DNA of 64,000 bases from an uncultured Paracoccaceae bacterium (GTDB lineage: Bacteria > Pseudomonadota > Alphaproteobacteria > Rhodobacterales > Rhodobacteraceae): NCBI GenBank assembly GCA_947499725.1, contig CANMPK010000006.1:1-64000 (forward strand), given 5' to 3'. How positions within the stretch are numbered: the first letter of the stretch is position 1; every line of letters begins with the position of its first letter. The position numbers and the translations under genes were made by a program. Under the pieces are notes generated by a model, which did no database searches, was not told where the DNA came from, and saw only the letters and a list, made by a program, of their open reading frames with translations. Below, one piece after another: positions 27,999 through 36,391 of this stretch.

Positions 27999-28015
27999 AA
28001 CAAACGGAGACGAAC

Positions 28016-28771
28016 ATGACAAATTCAATCAGCATCATCATTGGTGGCTCTTCTGGTATGGGCCTTGCGACGGCGCAGCAGCTCGCGTCCCAAGGGAAAA
28101 CCGTTGTACTGGTAGGGCGTGACACTGCCAAACTGGATGCGGCGCGCGCCCAGATCTCAGGTCAGGTTGAAACACTTCAAGGCGACGTTGCGGATACAGC
28201 TGGCGTAGAAGCACTGATCGCGAAGATCGACGCCGAAGATCGCCACATCGCAGAACTGGTGAACGCAGCTGGTTCATTCCTTCCAAAAGCGTTCCTCGAT
28301 CATGAAGTCGCTGATTTTGACACCTACCACAACGTAAACCGCGGCTTGTTCTTTGTTACACAGGCCGTGGCGCGCAACATGAAGGCGCATGGCGGTGGAT
28401 CCATCGTAAACGTCGGTTCCATGTGGGCCAAGCAAGCGATCAAAGCCACGCCATCCTCTGCGTACTCCATGGCCAAGGCCGGTCTCCACGCGATGACCCA
28501 GCATCTCGCAATGGAATTGGCGGATCACAATATTCGCGTGAACGCAGTGTCGCCTGCTGTTGTCGTTACACCGATCTTTGCCTCATTCATCCCTGCGGAT
28601 GACGTCGAGAAAACTCTGGTTGACGGTTTTGGCGCATTCCACCCGATTGGTCGCGTTGGCCGCCCAGAAGACATCGCGCAAAACATCTGCTTCTTGCTGT
28701 CTGACGCTGCGGGTTGGACGACTGGTGTGGTCAACGATGTGGATGGCGGTGTAATGGCTGGCCGCAACTGA
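28016..28771 (+). CDS. Short-chain dehydrogenase/reductase (SDR)
   Basis: A 251-aa classical SDR, an NAD(P)-dependent oxidoreductase. It shows the cofactor loop GGSSGMG, the NAA-type motif VNAAGS, the catalytic YxxxK (AYSMAKAG), and the C-terminal segment of FabG-like enzymes (GRPEDIAQNICFLLSDAAGWTTG). GGAGACG precedes the ATG. The substrate is unknown. Repeated operators before it make it the main target of the TetR regulator. Confidence 0.92.
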   Translation: MTNSISIIIGGSSGMGLATAQQLASQGKTVVLVGRDTAKLDAARAQISGQVETLQGDVADTAGVEALIAKIDAEDRHIAELVNAAGSFLPKAFLDHEVADFDTYHNVNRGLFFVTQAVARNMKAHGGGSIVNVGSMWAKQAIKATPSSAYSMAKAGLHAMTQHLAMELADHNIRVNAVSPAVVVTPIFASFIPADDVEKTLVDGFGAFHPIGRVGRPEDIAQNICFLLSDAAGWTTGVVNDVDGGVMAGRN

Positions 28772-28801
28772 TTAATAGGCACTTACCGTGCAAGAACGGG
28801 G

Positions 28802-28825
28802 AAGGGGCTGGAAACGGCCCCTTTT
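28802..28825. terminator. Bidirectional terminator between SDR and LysR genes
   Basis: AAGGGGC and GCCCCTT form a 7-bp stem with an 8-nt loop, with TTTT on the right and AA on the left. It lies between two converging genes and could serve both. Confidence 0.75.
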
Positions 28826-28876
28826 CGATGTGAACGACTTTGCGCAAACATTGATCCCCAAGGCGGGGGACGATGA

Positions 28877-29779
28877 TTATAGTGTTTCGTCACCACAAAG
28901 CGACACGTCGCTTGCGAGATGATCAATAAGCGCCCGAACGCGTGTTGCGAGCCGACGGTTTTGGGGGAACAAAGCTGCGACAGCATAGGGTGCTATGCGG
29001 TGCTCGGCGAAAACTTCGACCAACTCTCCTGACTTCAAGGCATCAGAAACCGTATAGGCAGGGCAGCGCGCGATCCCAACCCCCGCTGCGGCCAACCGCG
29101 CAGTGGCAGCAGGTGCATTTGCACGAAGCCGTCCTCTCACATGGACTGCCTTGTCTTTACCATTGATGTGAAAACGCCAAACCGTCGGCTCTGTCATGTT
29201 ACCGTCCAAAATGCACTCATGCTCAGTGAGCGCGTCAGGGTGGGCGGGGTGTCCCACCCGCATGAGGTAGGCGGGAGATGCGCAGACAACCAGAGGCATA
29301 GGGCCAAGGCGACGAACTTTGAGAGCGCTGTCGCGCAGTGCTCCTACCCGAATTGCAAGATCGAGACCTTCTTCGACCAAAGACACCCGACTATCAGAAA
29401 GCCTTAGGTCAACCTCGATCTCTGGATGCTGGGCCGCGAACTTGGCCAATGAAGGCGCAAGTCGCATTGAACCGAACCCTGTTGGGGCCGTGATATGAAT
29501 GGCCCCGCGCAACGCAGTTTGTTGGTTTGTTACGGCTTCTTCCAGCTCGTCAAACCCATCCAAAAGCGGCTCGCACATTGCAAGATAGGTGACGCCTGCG
29601 TCGGTCATGGACACATTGCGCGTCGTGCGGTTCAACAGTTGAACGTCAAGGGACTCTTCCAGATCGGCAACATATTTACTGACCAGCCGGGCTGATCTGC
29701 CCATGCGGTGGGCGGCTACTGTGAATGATGCGTTCTTTGCAACCAAAGCAAAGGCCCGCATGCGATCAATTTTGTCCAT
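28877..29779 (-). CDS. LysR-family transcriptional regulator (CrgA/AaeR-like group)
   Basis: A 300-aa LysR protein starting MDKIDRMRAFALVAKNASFT, with HTH segment AAHRMGRSARLVSKYVADLE and a ligand domain. The GxGxxR-type middle and GAIHITAPTGFGSMRLAP are typical of the large subgroup that controls neighbouring oxidoreductases. It is divergent from the GST gene at 29891 with a 111-nt gap, so it probably regulates the GST to cupin block. Confidence 0.92.
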   Translation of the reverse strand: MDKIDRMRAFALVAKNASFTVAAHRMGRSARLVSKYVADLEESLDVQLLNRTTRNVSMTDAGVTYLAMCEPLLDGFDELEEAVTNQQTALRGAIHITAPTGFGSMRLAPSLAKFAAQHPEIEVDLRLSDSRVSLVEEGLDLAIRVGALRDSALKVRRLGPMPLVVCASPAYLMRVGHPAHPDALTEHECILDGNMTEPTVWRFHINGKDKAVHVRGRLRANAPAATARLAAAGVGIARCPAYTVSDALKSGELVEVFAEHRIAPYAVAALFPQNRRLATRVRALIDHLASDVSLCGDETL

Positions 29780-29890
29780 GATGATTGCGCCCTCTCTGGG
29801 CTTAAAGTTCGCCTAATTCTGTCAATTATAACGAATGACTGCAAGTGGTATCCGTATCCCAAGATATTTTACCCAAGCAGGAGCCGTCAC

Positions 29891-30517
29891 ATGTCTAGCG
29901 CCGTTCGTATTCATCATTTTCCAAAATCCGGTCATGCGCATCGCGCTTTGGTCTTTGCCAAGCTGGCGGGGATCGCCCATGAGGCGGTATTTGTTGACCT
30001 TGCCGCTGGCGCTCATAAGTCTGCCGATTTTCTGGCGATGAACCCAAACGGACAGGTGCCTGTGTTGGAAGATGGGGACACAGTTGTTTCAGATTCAAAC
30101 GCCATTTTGGTGTATCTGGCGCGAAAATACGCCCCTGGATGGATGCCAGACGATGCAGCGAGCATGGCAAACATTCAGCGGTGGTTGACGCTCGCAGCGG
30201 GTGAGGTTGCCTTTGGAACCTGCGCTGCGCGGCTGATTACGGTGTTTGGAGCGCCGCTGGATGCGGATTTTGCAAAAGCCACTGCAAACAAGGCGCTGCA
30301 GAAATTGGAACAAGGTTTGGAAGGACGCGACTGGCTTGTCGGTGACAAACCCAGCATCGCGGATGTTGCGACCTACTCCTATACAGCCCATGCGCCCGAG
30401 GGGAACGTATCGCTTGCGCCTTATCCGAATGTACAAGCTTGGCTTGCGCGTTTTGAGGCTTTGCCAGGATTTGAGCCAATGCCAGCAACCGCCGTCGGCC
30501 TCGTAGCAGAAAGATAG
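29891..30517 (+). CDS. Glutathione S-transferase family protein
   Basis: A 208-aa GST. The thioredoxin-like N-terminal domain has FPKSGHAHRALVFAKLAG and the cis-Pro glutathione site NPNGQVPVLEDGD with DSNAIL. The C-terminal helical domain has DKPSIADVATYSY, the N-capping box. It would conjugate or reduce electrophiles in the cytoplasm. It opens a same-strand block with DUF1348, a flavin/FNR fusion, a cupin and an amine oxidase, suggesting detoxification or redox stress response. Confidence 0.92.
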   Translation: MSSAVRIHHFPKSGHAHRALVFAKLAGIAHEAVFVDLAAGAHKSADFLAMNPNGQVPVLEDGDTVVSDSNAILVYLARKYAPGWMPDDAASMANIQRWLTLAAGEVAFGTCAARLITVFGAPLDADFAKATANKALQKLEQGLEGRDWLVGDKPSIADVATYSYTAHAPEGNVSLAPYPNVQAWLARFEALPGFEPMPATAVGLVAER

Positions 30518-30526
30518 GGTATTGAA

Positions 30527-31003
30527 ATGAAATTTGAAAATCCACGTCATCCCGTGCCCCCGTTCACACGGGAAACCGCCATTGAAAAAGTTCGCCTTGC
30601 CGAAGATGGCTGGAATGGTCGCAATCCAGCCAAGGTTGCAGGTGCCTATACCCCCGATAGCAAATGGCGCAATCGCGCCGAGTTTCCGCAAGGTCGTGTC
30701 CAGATCGAAGAGTTCCTGACCAGAAAATGGGCAAAAGAACTCGACTATCGGCTGATCAAGGAACTTTGGGCCTATGACAGCAATCGTATCGCGGTGCGAT
30801 ATGCCTATGAATACCACGATGACAGCGGCAATTGGTTTCGCGCCTATGGCAACGAAAACTGGGAGTTTGACGAAAACGGGTACATGGAGCGCCGCTTTGC
30901 GAGCATCAACGAACACCCGATCCAAGAGACCGACAGAAAGTTCCGTTGGGCGCTCGGACGCCGGCCTGATGATCACCCAAGTCTGAGCGATCTCGGTCTC
31001 TAG
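30527..31003 (+). CDS. DUF1348 / NTF2-like family protein
   Basis: A 158-aa protein of the nuclear-transport-factor-2-like fold. [37 protein letters not shown] and [13 protein letters not shown] C-terminus are the features of DUF1348. No catalytic role is established for the family. It begins 10 nt after the GST stop, so it is in the same operon. Confidence 0.85.
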   Translation: MKFENPRHPVPPFTRETAIEKVRLAEDGWNGRNPAKVAGAYTPDSKWRNRAEFPQGRVQIEEFLTRKWAKELDYRLIKELWAYDSNRIAVRYAYEYHDDSGNWFRAYGNENWEFDENGYMERRFASINEHPIQETDRKFRWALGRRPDDHPSLSDLGL

Positions 31004-31072
31004 TTCAATCAGGCGCAATGTCGGAGCAGCTCTTGCGAGGCAACCTTGTCACAAGAGTAGAAGGATCAAGCA

Positions 31073-33016
31073 ATGTCGCAGTCACATAAATCACACCGAG
31101 GTGAGCTGGTATTGCAAGAACGACGCAATACACCAAAAGAGCTTATTGACGCCATTCCGGGCTATATCCGCCGTGATATGCCAGTGCAGCACGCGGATTT
31201 CTTTGCGGATTTACCTTACCTGCCTCTGGCCACGCTTGATCGGGACGGGCGCCCTTGGGTCAGCCTTTTGGTGACCGCGTCAAGCACTGACCCAAACGTC
31301 GGCATCAACGTACGCGGTGGGAATGTTACAGACATCATTGCCGAGACAACGCCAAATGATCCCTTCGCGCGCGCGCTTGGACACAGGCCCGCGTCGGCGG
31401 GTGAAAAACGGTTTTTTGCAGGTGTCGGGGTCGATTTCAACAACCGGCGGCGCAATAAAATAGCCGGTACGATCGAAGCGGCCAACGTTGATGAAAAAGG
31501 GAAGGTGGAGCTCCGGCTCCGGTCCGACCAGCACCTTGGAAATTGCCCGAAATACATAACCGTGCGCGCGCTAGAGTATATGAAACGCGCGGGTGAATTG
31601 GTTCACGATAGTTTTGACACTGCCACGTCCATCCTGCCCGCCGACGCCAAAGCCGTTGTCGGCCGCGCAAGTACGGTGTTTCTGGCGACGAAACACGTGG
31701 CTGGAGACACGACTTTGGGCGCGCAGACTGACATGGGGGTGAACCATCGCGGCGGTGCTCCCGGTTTCACGCGCGTCTACGAAGAAAATGATGGCGATCA
31801 AATCACGACCTATCTGGTGTTGCCTGACCATTCCGGAAATCGATTTTACCAGTCCCTGGGCAATATTGAGACCGACCCCCAAGTTGGTCTTATGTTCCCA
31901 GATTTCACAACGGGCGATGTTCTGTATATCACGGGTGAGGCCAAGAACTTAACCGGCCAAGACGCCGAGGCGCTCATGCCGCGGGTTGAGCTATTGACGC
32001 GTATCAAGGTGACTGGTGCGGTCTTTGTAAAACATGGTCTCAATCTGAGGCTAACCTCCGAGGAACAGCTCTCGCCGTATAATCCGCCGGTAAAATACCT
32101 GCGGCATGAATTGGATCAGATGGGGCAGACCGCGGTTGACGTTGGCACAACGGCCACGCTTATCTCAACCAAAACGCTATCTGACAGTATCACGACCTTC
32201 AACTTTCAACTCTCGTCGCCGACGGATCTGCCATTGCCCGGAGGGTTTGGGATTTTCGATTTCTCACGCATTCTGGATCTTGGGTACAACCATATGTACG
32301 AGGCCAATCCGCAACTGGTGAACGAAGACTATGTACGCACTTGGACGCTTTCGAGTGCGAGTGATTTTGATGCACAGTACAGTCTGTTCCGCGCCTCGGA
32401 TCAAGTGAGCGTGACGGTCAAACGCAAAAAGAGTGGCTTGATCTCCAATCTGTTGCATGACAATGCCGATACATTGATCGCGCAAAACCTGCCGGTTACG
32501 TTCAAAGGCACGGGGGCGGGGTTCTCATGTTTTTCGCACTCTGATGAGTCCGCGCAACCACATCTTCCTGCGCAGATGCTTTGGATCGCTGGCGGTGCTG
32601 GTATCACGCCCTTCATGGCGATGTGGGACGGTATCCTTAAGATGGCAAAGGCGCACCCAAGCAAGGTGAAAACCGATATCGTTCTTATGTTTGCGGGACG
32701 TGATGATGACGTAAATGTCTTGGCGGAATTTGCCGCACAACAAAGCGAACTTGCCCCGAATGTGACACTTCGTATCCATGCATTTCAAAGCAGTCAGAAC
32801 GCGTCGTCAGTCCCACAATTGACCCAGAAGAACACACCAGCCGTGCCCGTCAAGCAGCGTCGTATGGAGTTCGGTGACATCCAATCGGTGTCAGACCTCA
32901 TGGCCCGCGAGATCTTCTTGTGCGGACCCGATGCTTTGATGAACTGGAGTGAAACAAGCCTTACGGACCTTGGGATTGCACAGACGCGAATACACCGCGA
33001 ATCCTTTGTTTTTTGA
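31073..33016 (+). CDS. Fusion of flavin split-barrel domain and ferredoxin-reductase-type domain
   Basis: A 647-aa fusion. Residues about 35-330 form a pyridoxamine-phosphate-oxidase-like split barrel (LPLATLDRDGRPWVSLLV, then YLVLPDHSGNRFYQSLGN). Residues about 355-480 are FAD-binding (RTWTLSSA) and about 500-645 NAD(P)-binding (MLWIAGGAGITPFMAMWDG, then EIFLCGPDALMNW). No 2Fe-2S cysteine motif follows. It probably moves electrons from NAD(P)H through FAD to a flavin or F420-like site on the barrel and reduces a small electrophile. It is in line with GST, fitting detoxification. Confidence 0.85.
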   Translation: MSQSHKSHRGELVLQERRNTPKELIDAIPGYIRRDMPVQHADFFADLPYLPLATLDRDGRPWVSLLVTASSTDPNVGINVRGGNVTDIIAETTPNDPFARALGHRPASAGEKRFFAGVGVDFNNRRRNKIAGTIEAANVDEKGKVELRLRSDQHLGNCPKYITVRALEYMKRAGELVHDSFDTATSILPADAKAVVGRASTVFLATKHVAGDTTLGAQTDMGVNHRGGAPGFTRVYEENDGDQITTYLVLPDHSGNRFYQSLGNIETDPQVGLMFPDFTTGDVLYITGEAKNLTGQDAEALMPRVELLTRIKVTGAVFVKHGLNLRLTSEEQLSPYNPPVKYLRHELDQMGQTAVDVGTTATLISTKTLSDSITTFNFQLSSPTDLPLPGGFGIFDFSRILDLGYNHMYEANPQLVNEDYVRTWTLSSASDFDAQYSLFRASDQVSVTVKRKKSGLISNLLHDNADTLIAQNLPVTFKGTGAGFSCFSHSDESAQPHLPAQMLWIAGGAGITPFMAMWDGILKMAKAHPSKVKTDIVLMFAGRDDDVNVLAEFAAQQSELAPNVTLRIHAFQSSQNASSVPQLTQKNTPAVPVKQRRMEFGDIQSVSDLMAREIFLCGPDALMNWSETSLTDLGIAQTRIHRESFVF

Positions 33017-33085
33017 TTGTGGGCATTCGTTTGCCTTGCGTCGGTCCGTAAGGAAGCCCCACGTCCCCTAGGTGTATCTTAAGTC

Positions 33086-33124
33086 CGCAACAGGCGACAC
33101 GATAACACGGTGTCACCCGTTGCG
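33086..33124 (+). terminator. Imperfect stem-loop downstream of the fusion gene
   Basis: CGCAAC-A-GGCGACAC pairs with GTGTCACC-C-GTTGCG around a 9-nt loop, with one G-U-type mismatch. It separates the fusion gene from the cupin promoter. No clean T-run follows. Confidence 0.4.
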
Positions 33125-33157
33125 GTTGGCACCGTATTTTCCCTATTGACTGCGCAT

Positions 33158-33175
33158 CCTACCTATTGGTAGGTA
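33158..33175. promoter_or_regulatory. TetR-type palindrome before the cupin gene
   Basis: CCTACCTATTGGTAGGTA contains CTACC-TATT-GGTAG, a perfect 5-bp-arm palindrome, with TTGACT upstream at 33146. It resembles the sites of the TetR regulator at 27280 and could be read by that protein, or could be left over from the TetR pseudogene at 35 kb. Confidence 0.5.
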
Positions 33176-33223
33176 AGGCTGAGCGGTTGATCTAGCCGGA
33201 CAAGATAAAAAGGACTTGAGATA

Positions 33224-33892
33224 ATGGAACTGAACGCTGACTTTGCAGTACGAACACTTGTCCAGTCGGAGCAAATCGATTGGGTTTCGTCTCCTGTGCC
33301 AGGAGTGGAGCGCCGCATGCTTGACCGTATCGGGGGCGAGGTTGCGCGCGCGACAACCATCGTGCGCTTTGCCGCCGACAGCAAGTTTTCGGAACATACC
33401 CATACCGGTGGCGAAGAATACATAGTGCTGGATGGCGTCTTCCAAGATCAATATGGTGATTTTCCCGCAGGCACTTATGTGCGCAATCCGCCAACCACAT
33501 CTCACGCCCCAAGTTCAGACCTTGGATGCACGGTCTTTGTGAAGCTGTGGCAGTTTGACATGGACGACCGCAGCCAGTTTCGCAAGAACATGGCAGAAGA
33601 ACTTGGTGCGCCAATAGATGGTGTGGCAACGGCGCAGCTTCATCGCGATGATCGCGAAGTGGTCACCTATCATCATCTCGATGCTGGGGCATCCATGACC
33701 AATGGCGATGCTGGTGGGATCGAGATGTTGGTGATCAGCGGTTCAGTCACGGAAAACGGTGCCGAACTTGGCAAAGGCGCTTGGTTGCGTTTGCCTGATG
33801 GCGAAAACCTGACCGTGGTCGCAGGCCAAGATGGTGCGAAACTCTGGATTAAAACTGGGCATTTGATCCACGCAAAACCACCGGCCGTGTGA
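33224..33892 (+). CDS. ChrR-like double cupin protein
   Basis: A 222-aa cupin. The first barrel has the metal-site pattern [37 protein letters not shown] (His, His, Glu, His). A second barrel covers about 135-220 ([17 protein letters not shown], then [17 protein letters not shown]). It resembles the cupin domain of the anti-sigma factor ChrR but lacks the N-terminal zinc anti-sigma domain, so it is likely an enzyme or binder, not an anti-sigma factor. A palindromic operator precedes it. Confidence 0.85.
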   Translation: MELNADFAVRTLVQSEQIDWVSSPVPGVERRMLDRIGGEVARATTIVRFAADSKFSEHTHTGGEEYIVLDGVFQDQYGDFPAGTYVRNPPTTSHAPSSDLGCTVFVKLWQFDMDDRSQFRKNMAEELGAPIDGVATAQLHRDDREVVTYHHLDAGASMTNGDAGGIEMLVISGSVTENGAELGKGAWLRLPDGENLTVVAGQDGAKLWIKTGHLIHAKPPAV

Positions 33893-33959
33893 ACCCGATG
33901 CCAGGAATGAGTGCAAAACCCGCCTCGTCGCGCGCGCGATACCCGAAGGGGTATTACCT

Positions 33960-35033
33960 ATGACGACGCTGATTGTCGGTGGTGGCCTGTCCGGCCTTGC
34001 CCTCGCGGATGCCCTGCACGCAAAGGGTAGAGATTTCGTTTTGGTCGAAGCGCGCGCGCGCCTTGGCGGTCGTATAAAAACCGATACCTATGCGGGTGGA
34101 GCGTTTGACCTTGGACCGGCTTGGTTTTGGCCCGGGCAGCCACGTATCGCGTGCCTGATTGAACGCTTGAAACTTGCGAAATTCGACCAATTCGCAGACG
34201 GCGATTTGATGTATGAAAATGAACGGGGGCACGTACAGCGCGGCCGTGGGTTTTCCTCTATGCAAGGCTCTTGGAGGCTTGCAGGCGGTCTGGGTGCGTT
34301 GATCGACGCTCTGGCGGATGGCCTACCACAGGATCGTATCCGCATGGGCACCGAAGTGACCGAACTAAAAAAGACAGAAGCCGGCATCGTGGCCACCTTT
34401 CGCACGGGTGAATTTGCGGTGTTCGACCGTGTGGTTTTGTGTTTGCCGCCACGTGTGGCGACCAATATTAAATTCTTGCCCGGCTTGCCCAGTGTCGCCA
34501 CGAGGGCATTGGAAAAAACCCCCACATGGATGGCCGGTCAAGCGAAGGCGGTTGCCATTTATGATACACCATTTTGGCGTAACGCCGGCTTATCTGGAGA
34601 TGCACAAAGCCGGTTTGGCCCCATGGTTGAAATACATGATGCCTCACCCGAACATGGCGGGCCATACGCATTGTTCGGGTTTATTGGAGTGCCGCCAAAA
34701 GTACGCACAGACGTACAGATGTTGCGCCAGAACATTCAGGTACAACTCGGGCGACTGTTTGGGTCATTGGGGGCAAAGCCGAGACATCTGTTTGTAAAAG
34801 ACTGGGCCTTTGACCCGTTTACGGCAACCGAGGCGGATTTGGCCCCTTTACATGCCCATCCGTCTTATGGAATGCCGCGCTCGCTTGTCGGGCTTTGGGA
34901 TGAACAGCTGCTGTTTTGTGGCACCGAAATGGCTCCCCTATTTGGCGGATATATCGAAGGGGCTTTGGAATCGGCCGAAAACGCATTGCGAACGTTGGAC
35001 ATTAAGATGGGTGGTCAAAATTCCGACTGTTGA
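33960..35033 (+). CDS. FAD-dependent amine oxidase / flavin-containing oxidoreductase
   Basis: A 357-aa protein with an N-terminal FAD fold (VGGGLSGLALADAL, then VEARARLGGRI) and a C-terminal flavin segment (LLFCGTEMAPLFGGYIEGALESAENAL) typical of the amine-oxidase superfamily. It lies 67 nt after the cupin on the same strand and may be in its operon. The substrate is unknown. A decayed TetR gene begins directly after its stop. Confidence 0.88.
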   Translation: MTTLIVGGGLSGLALADALHAKGRDFVLVEARARLGGRIKTDTYAGGAFDLGPAWFWPGQPRIACLIERLKLAKFDQFADGDLMYENERGHVQRGRGFSSMQGSWRLAGGLGALIDALADGLPQDRIRMGTEVTELKKTEAGIVATFRTGEFAVFDRVVLCLPPRVATNIKFLPGLPSVATRALEKTPTWMAGQAKAVAIYDTPFWRNAGLSGDAQSRFGPMVEIHDASPEHGGPYALFGFIGVPPKVRTDVQMLRQNIQVQLGRLFGSLGAKPRHLFVKDWAFDPFTATEADLAPLHAHPSYGMPRSLVGLWDEQLLFCGTEMAPLFGGYIEGALESAENALRTLDIKMGGQNSDC

Positions 35034-35034
35034 C

Positions 35035-35558
35035 ACAAAATCGCTTTGACAAATTCCGCCGAGCATGCCGCACGAACAATGGGTTTCGATGATTTTGGCT
35101 ATGCCGATTTTGCTGCGGATGTCGGCATCCGCAAAGCAAGTATTCGCCACCGTTTCCCGTCCAATGCCAGGTAACCGGTGGCTTTGATGCCATTTGCGCG
35201 TTAATATAGGTCAGAACACTGCGACAGGTAGCCAAAAATTGTTGGGACTGATTGGTCGGTATCGAGACAGCAAACAGCTTGCCTTCGTACATCGTTTTCT
35301 GCCAGTCATCATAGCCTTCCTGCCGAGGTGCTGACTTAGCAGCCAATTCCGCGCGATGATCATGACGTGGCTGAACGATATTGGCAATTACGGGACAATC
35401 TTAGAGGTTATCGAGCCTCCCTAGAGGCGGCAGCGACACTTTCGATGCTAGAAGGGGGGGGGCGGATCGCCGCACGCGGCGAAGAAAACCCGTGTTTGTT
35501 GGAAGGTGTCGCTAAATCTCTAGGTATACACATTTCGTATAGGGGACTGGGGGCCTAG
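35035..35558 (+). pseudogene. Decayed TetR-family regulator
   Basis: One frame near 35047-35170 reads ARTMGFDDFGYADFAADVGIRKASIRHRFPS, a TetR HTH, and then meets a stop. Further on, in other frames, MIMTWLNDIG (about 35355) and ATLSMLEGGGRIAARGEENPCLLEGVAKSLG (about 35430-35530) match the C-terminal part of such regulators; compare AMLVARGIEKPQDLEAS in the intact TetR at 27280. Several stops and frame changes separate them. A 9-G run at 35454-35462 is a likely slippage site. It follows the cupin/oxidase genes that carry a TetR-like operator. Confidence 0.75.
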
Positions 35559-36391
35559 GCTGGCTTTGATCGGATTGGAAACCGCTGAAGCGCACTATGG
35601 GCCAGTTTTTTCGTGGGTTTTGCGTGGCCTGCTGAGTGCCACAGTTCCAAACCAACGGGTTTGCCAGACGATGTCCGCGCCCCGATCACATCTTCACCAC
35701 GTTCAATGTTGCCAAAATAGTGCACACGCCGGCACCGCACGGGGGCCCATTCTTTGGAGTTTTCGAGGCAGCGTTCAACTTGATCGAAAAAACGCGTAAA
35801 GCTTGGGAAATAGAGCAGCCCCACAGCGTTGAAATCAGTCCCCACACAGGGGTGTATCAGGACGTTCTTCTCCCATGTTTTGTCTTGGGCGCGGCAGGCA
35901 CGGGCCGTTTGGCTTGTTTGCGCGGCAAATGCATCCGGCGCAGGATCAAGCACCGGAACCAAGTAGGGCATTGTGCGACAGATGCTCGAATTAAGGCCAT
36001 CTTTCTCGTGGCACACAAATGTGGAAATCAACCGAAAGCGCGCAACAATGACATTGCCGACCATAAGGACATGGTTGGATTGAAGGCGGCTTCTGCCGGC
36101 CGCCCACAGTATGGAATTCACTTCTAAGACATCTCCCAAACCGATGTGATCAGGATTGAGTTGGGCAAACTCGGTCGCACAAAAGGCCGCATAGACTTGC
36201 CGCCCAGAGGCATCTTTGAACACAGTTGTGGTTTGACCGAGGGAAGCGGCAATCAATTGCCAATGCACATCGCCAAGATGGCGCAGCCACCATTCTTCCG
36301 CCAGTCCACGCAACCCTAGCTGCGCCATGCCTAGAGTATGGGTTGCACGGTGGCTGATGTGTTTTTGCGCGCTTGTGGGCTGTGCAATCAT
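35555..36391 (-). CDS. LnmK/Pnap_2097-type double-hotdog protein, eighth gene of the Nit1C operon
   Basis: A 278-aa protein. LNPDHIGLGDVLEVNSILWAAGRSRLQSNHVL and DFNAVGLLYFPSFTRFFDQVE with RRVHYFGNIERGEDV fit the LnmK-like group of acyl-processing double-hotdog enzymes. The ATG at 36391 overlaps the nitH stop as ATGA, so it is translationally coupled to the cluster. Known Nit1C clusters are usually described with seven core genes; this addition suggests that an acyl or carboxyl group is handled. The reaction is unknown. Confidence 0.7.
   Translation of the reverse strand: MIAQPTSAQKHISHRATHTLGMAQLGLRGLAEEWWLRHLGDVHWQLIAASLGQTTTVFKDASGRQVYAAFCATEFAQLNPDHIGLGDVLEVNSILWAAGRSRLQSNHVLMVGNVIVARFRLISTFVCHEKDGLNSSICRTMPYLVPVLDPAPDAFAAQTSQTARACRAQDKTWEKNVLIHPCVGTDFNAVGLLYFPSFTRFFDQVERCLENSKEWAPVRCRRVHYFGNIERGEDVIGARTSSGKPVGLELWHSAGHAKPTKKLAHSALQRFPIRSKPA

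Noticed and set aside
33224..33892. Cupin as the anti-sigma factor ChrR
   Set aside because: The N-terminal zinc anti-sigma domain is absent and no ECF sigma factor gene is adjacent.
35002..35346. 114-aa minus ORF over the TetR relic
   Set aside because: The plus strand carries clear TetR segments in several frames; the minus frame has no recognisable domain.
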